This document shows, piece by piece, positions 32,221 through 34,589 of a stretch of DNA of 34,589 nt (positions within the stretch are counted from its first letter, which is position 1; each line of letters starts with the position of its first letter). The stretch lies in assembly GCA_030612585.1 (NCBI GenBank), contig JAUWNP010000028.1, positions 1-34,589 of the forward strand, given 5' to 3'. Below the pieces are notes generated by a model, which did no database searches, was not told the DNA's origin, and saw only the letters and a program-made list of their open reading frames with translations. Made by a program: the position numbers and the translations under genes. Origin of the DNA: Anaerolineae bacterium. GTDB lineage: Bacteria > Chloroflexota > Anaerolineae > B4-G1.

Positions 32221-32531
32221 GTTGGGAGATTGGTAGACTGGGAAACTGGTAGATTGGTAGATTGGGGGGAGGGAAGGGAGTATAGCGGAACGGGGACAGC
32301 GCGGACTTGAGGGCCTGGAGTGCTACCAGTTGGCGTTGCAGGTCTTGCGGGAAGCGTACCGCGTTTTGTCGGGTGGCTGCCGCCGGAGGAGAGGTACAAT
32401 CTGGCACAGCCCTCCCTATGTTGCTACTCCTGAACCAGCCACAGAGGAATAGTACACCAACTCACCAATACTAATCTACCAATCTACCAACTACCAATAT
32501 ACCAATGTACCAATATACCAATATACCAACA
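32221..32531 (+). mobile_element. IVS-like element 2: decayed copy between octamer arms
   Basis: The left arm (32221-32270) has units GGTAGACT, GGGAAACT and GGTAGATT. The right arm (32455-32531) has about nine units CCAATNTA/CCAACTA, ending at the AAGGAG of the enoyl-CoA hydratase gene. The core is a broken copy of the four-helix-bundle gene of element 1. Boundaries repeat the pattern of element 1: directly after one stop codon and directly before the next ribosome site. Confidence 0.75.
32282..32452 (+). pseudogene. Remnant of a four-helix-bundle (S23/IVP-like) gene
   Basis: Aligned by eye with the intact gene at 30475. The start codon is ATA instead of ATG (32282-32284). The next part (AERGQRGLEGLECYQLALQV) is clearly homologous. 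Two extra bases near GTTTTGTCGGG shift the frame. The sequence then jumps from the RYNL segment (after about 40 codons) to the C-terminus, where VATPEPATEE and TAG correspond to VTPESLVEK and TAG. About 290 bp of the intact gene (roughly 30600-30886) are missing. It cannot make the four-helix protein. Confidence 0.88.
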
Positions 32532-32544
32532 TAAGGAGCGAATA

Positions 32545-33339
32545 ATGGGAGATTGGCAATACATCCGAACTGAAGTCGCAGACAAGATCGCGGTGCTGAC
32601 GATTGACCACCCGCCGGTCAACTCTTTCAACACGCAGGTGGTGACCGAGTTGGAGCAGGCACTGGACGAACTGCTGGCGGCCGACGAGGTCAAGGCCATC
32701 ATCATCACCGGTGGTGGCACCAATGCCTTCATCGCCGGGGCGGACATCCCCGAGATCAAAGCATTGTTTGAAAAGGCCGAGGACACCGCTGCCAGCGATT
32801 TTTTAGAGCGGGGGCATAGGACCTTCCTCAAGATCGAGAAAGCCACCAAGCCGATCATCGCCGCCATTAACGGCTTCTGCCTGGGCGGTGGCTTGGAGTT
32901 GGCGATGGCCTGCCATATGCGCATCTGCTCCGACCGAGCACGGCTGGGGCAACCGGAGATCAACTTAGGGATCATTCCTGGCTGGGGCGGCACACAGCGA
33001 CTGGCCCGCCTCACGAACAAAGGGAAGGCCATCGAGTTGATCCTCACCGGTGATATGATCACTGCCCAGGAGGCCTACCGGGTGGGGTTGGTGAACAAGG
33101 TAGTGCCGGCCGGGGCGGTGCTCAAGGAGGCGCAGGGTCTGGCTCGCAAGATCGTCTCCAAGTCCAAGTTCCCCGCTGCTGCCGCGCTGCGGGCCGTCTC
33201 CGAGGGACTACAAGTCTCCATTGAGGAGGGGCTCAAGATCGAGGCGGAGCAGTTCGTGATTCTGGCGGAAAAGGAAGATCCTCTCGAGGGGCTCAGCGCC
33301 TTCCTCGAAAAGCGGCAGCCGCAGTTCAAGGATCAGTAG
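32545..33339 (+). CDS. Enoyl-CoA hydratase
   Basis: Crotonase-family hydratase of 264 residues adding water to trans-2-enoyl-CoA, second step of beta-oxidation. The oxyanion-hole segments are AFIAGADIPEIK and NGFCLGGGLELAMAC. Both catalytic glutamates are present: Glu118 in GGGLELA and Glu138 in GQPEINLGIIPGWGGTQRL. AAGGAG lies 7 nt before the ATG and comes straight after the right octamer arm of element 2. The stop codon TAG is shared with the start of the third octamer array. Confidence 0.96.
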   Translation: MGDWQYIRTEVADKIAVLTIDHPPVNSFNTQVVTELEQALDELLAADEVKAIIITGGGTNAFIAGADIPEIKALFEKAEDTAASDFLERGHRTFLKIEKATKPIIAAINGFCLGGGLELAMACHMRICSDRARLGQPEINLGIIPGWGGTQRLARLTNKGKAIELILTGDMITAQEAYRVGLVNKVVPAGAVLKEAQGLARKIVSKSKFPAAAALRAVSEGLQVSIEEGLKIEAEQFVILAEKEDPLEGLSAFLEKRQPQFKDQ

Positions 33340-33454
33340 ACTGGTAGATTGGTAGATTGGGAAACTGGTAGACTGGTAGATTGGTAGAGCACCCAATGTA
33401 CCAATATACCAATCTACCAATATACCAATGTACCAATGTACCAATGTACCAGCC
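33337..33454 (+). repeat. IVS-like element 3: coreless octamer inverted repeat
   Basis: The left arm (33337-33390) is six octamers TAGA(C/T)TGG or GAAACTGG. The right arm (33391-33454) is eight octamers TACCAATN. With no core between them the arms form a hairpin of about 50 bp with a mismatch roughly once per octamer. The left arm starts on the TAG stop of the hydratase gene, and the right arm ends 1 bp before the AGGAGG of the next gene. Confidence 0.85.
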
Positions 33455-33468
33455 CAGGAGGACTGGCT

Positions 33469-34589
33469 ATGGACTTTACTCTTAGTGAAGAACAGCAGAT
33501 GTTCCGCGCCATGTTCCGTGACTTCTCCGCCAAGGAGGTCGCGCCCATAGCGGAGGAGATTGATCATGAGGAGAAACCCCCTCTGGATGTGCTCCGCAAG
33601 GCGGCCAATCAGGGTTTCCTGGGAGCAACGCTGCCAGAGGATTACTTCGGTGCGGAACTTGACGGGGTCAGTTATGCCCTGCTCATCGAGACGCTGGCCA
33701 AAGACTGCATGTCCACCGCCGTGACACTGGCGACGCACGTGAGCCTGGTGGCGATGAGCATCCTGGCCCACGGCACCGACGCCCAGAAGGAGGAATGGCT
33801 CCCGCCGATGGCTGCTGGCGAGATGATCGGCGGCTTCGCCCTCACCGAGCCAGACGCTGGAAGCGACGCAATGGCGCTCCAGACCCGCGCTACGCCAGAC
33901 GGCGACGACTGCCTGCTCGATGGCGTCAAGACCTGGGTCGCCAACGGTGAGATCGCCGGTCTCTTTCTGGTCTTTGCCCAAGGATCAGAGGAGGTCGAAC
34001 CATTCTTAGTCCCCAAGGACACCACCGGGCTGACGGTGGGCTACCGGGAGCCGACGCTGGGGCTGCGCAGCGTGACATTCAACACGCTTTACCTGGAAGG
34101 CTGCCGGGTGCCACAGGCCAACCGGCTTGGCGAGCCCGGCGAGGGGCAGACGGTAGCGCAGCAAGCGCAGGATCGAATGGCAATCGCGCTGGCAGCAGCC
34201 GGACTGGGAGTATCCGAGGAATCCGTGGACGTGGCGGCCCAGTTCGCCTCCGAACGGGTGCAGTTCGGCGTCCCTATTGCCAAGAAGCAGGCCATCCAAT
34301 CTTACGTGGCCCAGGCGCTGACCGAAGTGGAGGCACTGCGCTACCTGGTCTACCACGCTGCCTGGCTGGCCGATCAGGGTAGTGACTTTTCCTTCGACGC
34401 CTCGGTGGTCAAGGCCTTCAGCGCCCGCGTCGCCAGCAGCGTCACCAACCGTATGGTTCAGGTGATGGGCGGCTACGGCTACATGGAGGATTACCCGATG
34501 GCCCGCAAGTACCGTGATGCCCGCGCGCTGGGCATCATCGGTGGGCCGACAGAACTGCATGATGTCCGGATCGCTCAGCGGATCTTTGC
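33469..34589 (+). CDS. Acyl-CoA dehydrogenase (3' end outside window)
   Basis: FAD-dependent acyl-CoA dehydrogenase, first step of beta-oxidation; 373 codons before the window edge, nearly the whole protein. N-terminal helices (LSEEQQMFRAMFRDFSAKEV), the FAD/substrate segment GGFALTEPDAGSDA and the C-terminal QVMGGYGYMEDYPMARKYRD are all typical. Near the end the sequence reads ALGIIGGPTELHD, where many family members have Glu in YEGT as catalytic base. Here that position is Gly, as in isovaleryl- and long-chain types with the base on another helix. AGGAGG is 7 nt before ATG 33469. Confidence 0.95.
   Translation, partial: MDFTLSEEQQMFRAMFRDFSAKEVAPIAEEIDHEEKPPLDVLRKAANQGFLGATLPEDYFGAELDGVSYALLIETLAKDCMSTAVTLATHVSLVAMSILAHGTDAQKEEWLPPMAAGEMIGGFALTEPDAGSDAMALQTRATPDGDDCLLDGVKTWVANGEIAGLFLVFAQGSEEVEPFLVPKDTTGLTVGYREPTLGLRSVTFNTLYLEGCRVPQANRLGEPGEGQTVAQQAQDRMAIALAAAGLGVSEESVDVAAQFASERVQFGVPIAKKQAIQSYVAQALTEVEALRYLVYHAAWLADQGSDFSFDASVVKAFSARVASSVTNRMVQVMGGYGYMEDYPMARKYRDARALGIIGGPTELHDVRIAQRIF

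Noticed and set aside
30934..33454. Repeat arrays considered as a CRISPR
   Set aside because: Units are 8 bp, directly adjacent, with no spacers and no cas genes nearby.

Overview
The window is about 34.6 kb of GC-rich bacterial chromosome, most probably from a Chloroflexota bacterium (Anaerolineae/Caldilineae-like). This assignment is an inference from gene content: an ECF sigma factor translationally coupled to a DUF5667 protein, MscL with a C-terminal zinc ribbon, tiny one-helix proteins with Pro/Thr tails, an FGGY kinase next to a GH36 galactosidase, and heavy loading with small dispersed repeats. No rRNA or tRNA gene was seen.

Layout. 1-4325: FGGY sugar kinase (cut by the window edge), mscL, GH36 alpha-galactosidase. 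4520-6566: OmpR-type response regulator and sensor kinase. 6732-8399: DUF4405 membrane protein, anchored repeat protein and lipoprotein, a probable membrane redox/haem module. 8575-10366: ECF sigma factor and DUF5667 protein. 10533-12869: PEP/pyruvate-binding (ATP-grasp) protein, divergent from the next block across a clear pair of promoters. 13069-18260: PadR regulator, DUF4213/DUF364 protein, Mrp/NBP35 Fe-S carrier, DUF89 protein, CGGC protein, two NifX-like proteins and a C-GCAxxG-C-C protein, forming a thiol/metal/Fe-S cluster. 18250-21297 (minus): corrinoid methyl-transfer module of an MttB-like methyltransferase (frameshifted), a corrinoid protein and a homocysteine methyltransferase. 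21508-28374 (minus): two small ORFs, glgA, glgC and a large GH13 protein (glycogen/alpha-glucan). 28546-34589: TetR regulator and a beta-oxidation operon of thiolase, 3-hydroxyacyl-CoA dehydrogenase, enoyl-CoA hydratase and acyl-CoA dehydrogenase (cut by the window edge).

Two things stand out. (1) The C-GCAxxG-C-C gene has an in-frame TGA exactly where the family has its first conserved cysteine. A perfect 8-bp hairpin with a GUG loop lies 21 nt downstream, the geometry of a bacterial SECIS element. It is a strong selenoprotein candidate that a standard gene caller would truncate. (2) Each of the three intergenic gaps of the beta-oxidation operon is occupied by the same element: arms of tandem octamers (GGTAGATT-like on the left, AATCTACC-like on the right) in inverted orientation. 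The first copy carries an intact four-helix-bundle (S23/IVP-like) gene, the second a decayed remnant with start codon lost, frameshift and internal deletion, and the third has only the arms. This is the architecture of the intervening sequences of 23S rRNA, but placed between protein genes of an operon.

Related short tandem repeats with different 7-8 bp units sit directly in front of the ribosome binding site of several other genes (GH36, anchored repeat protein, corrinoid protein, GH13), so octamer arrays in 5' leaders look like a general habit of this genome. Other dispersed palindromic or PELVEG-type sequences have inserted in frame inside coding genes.
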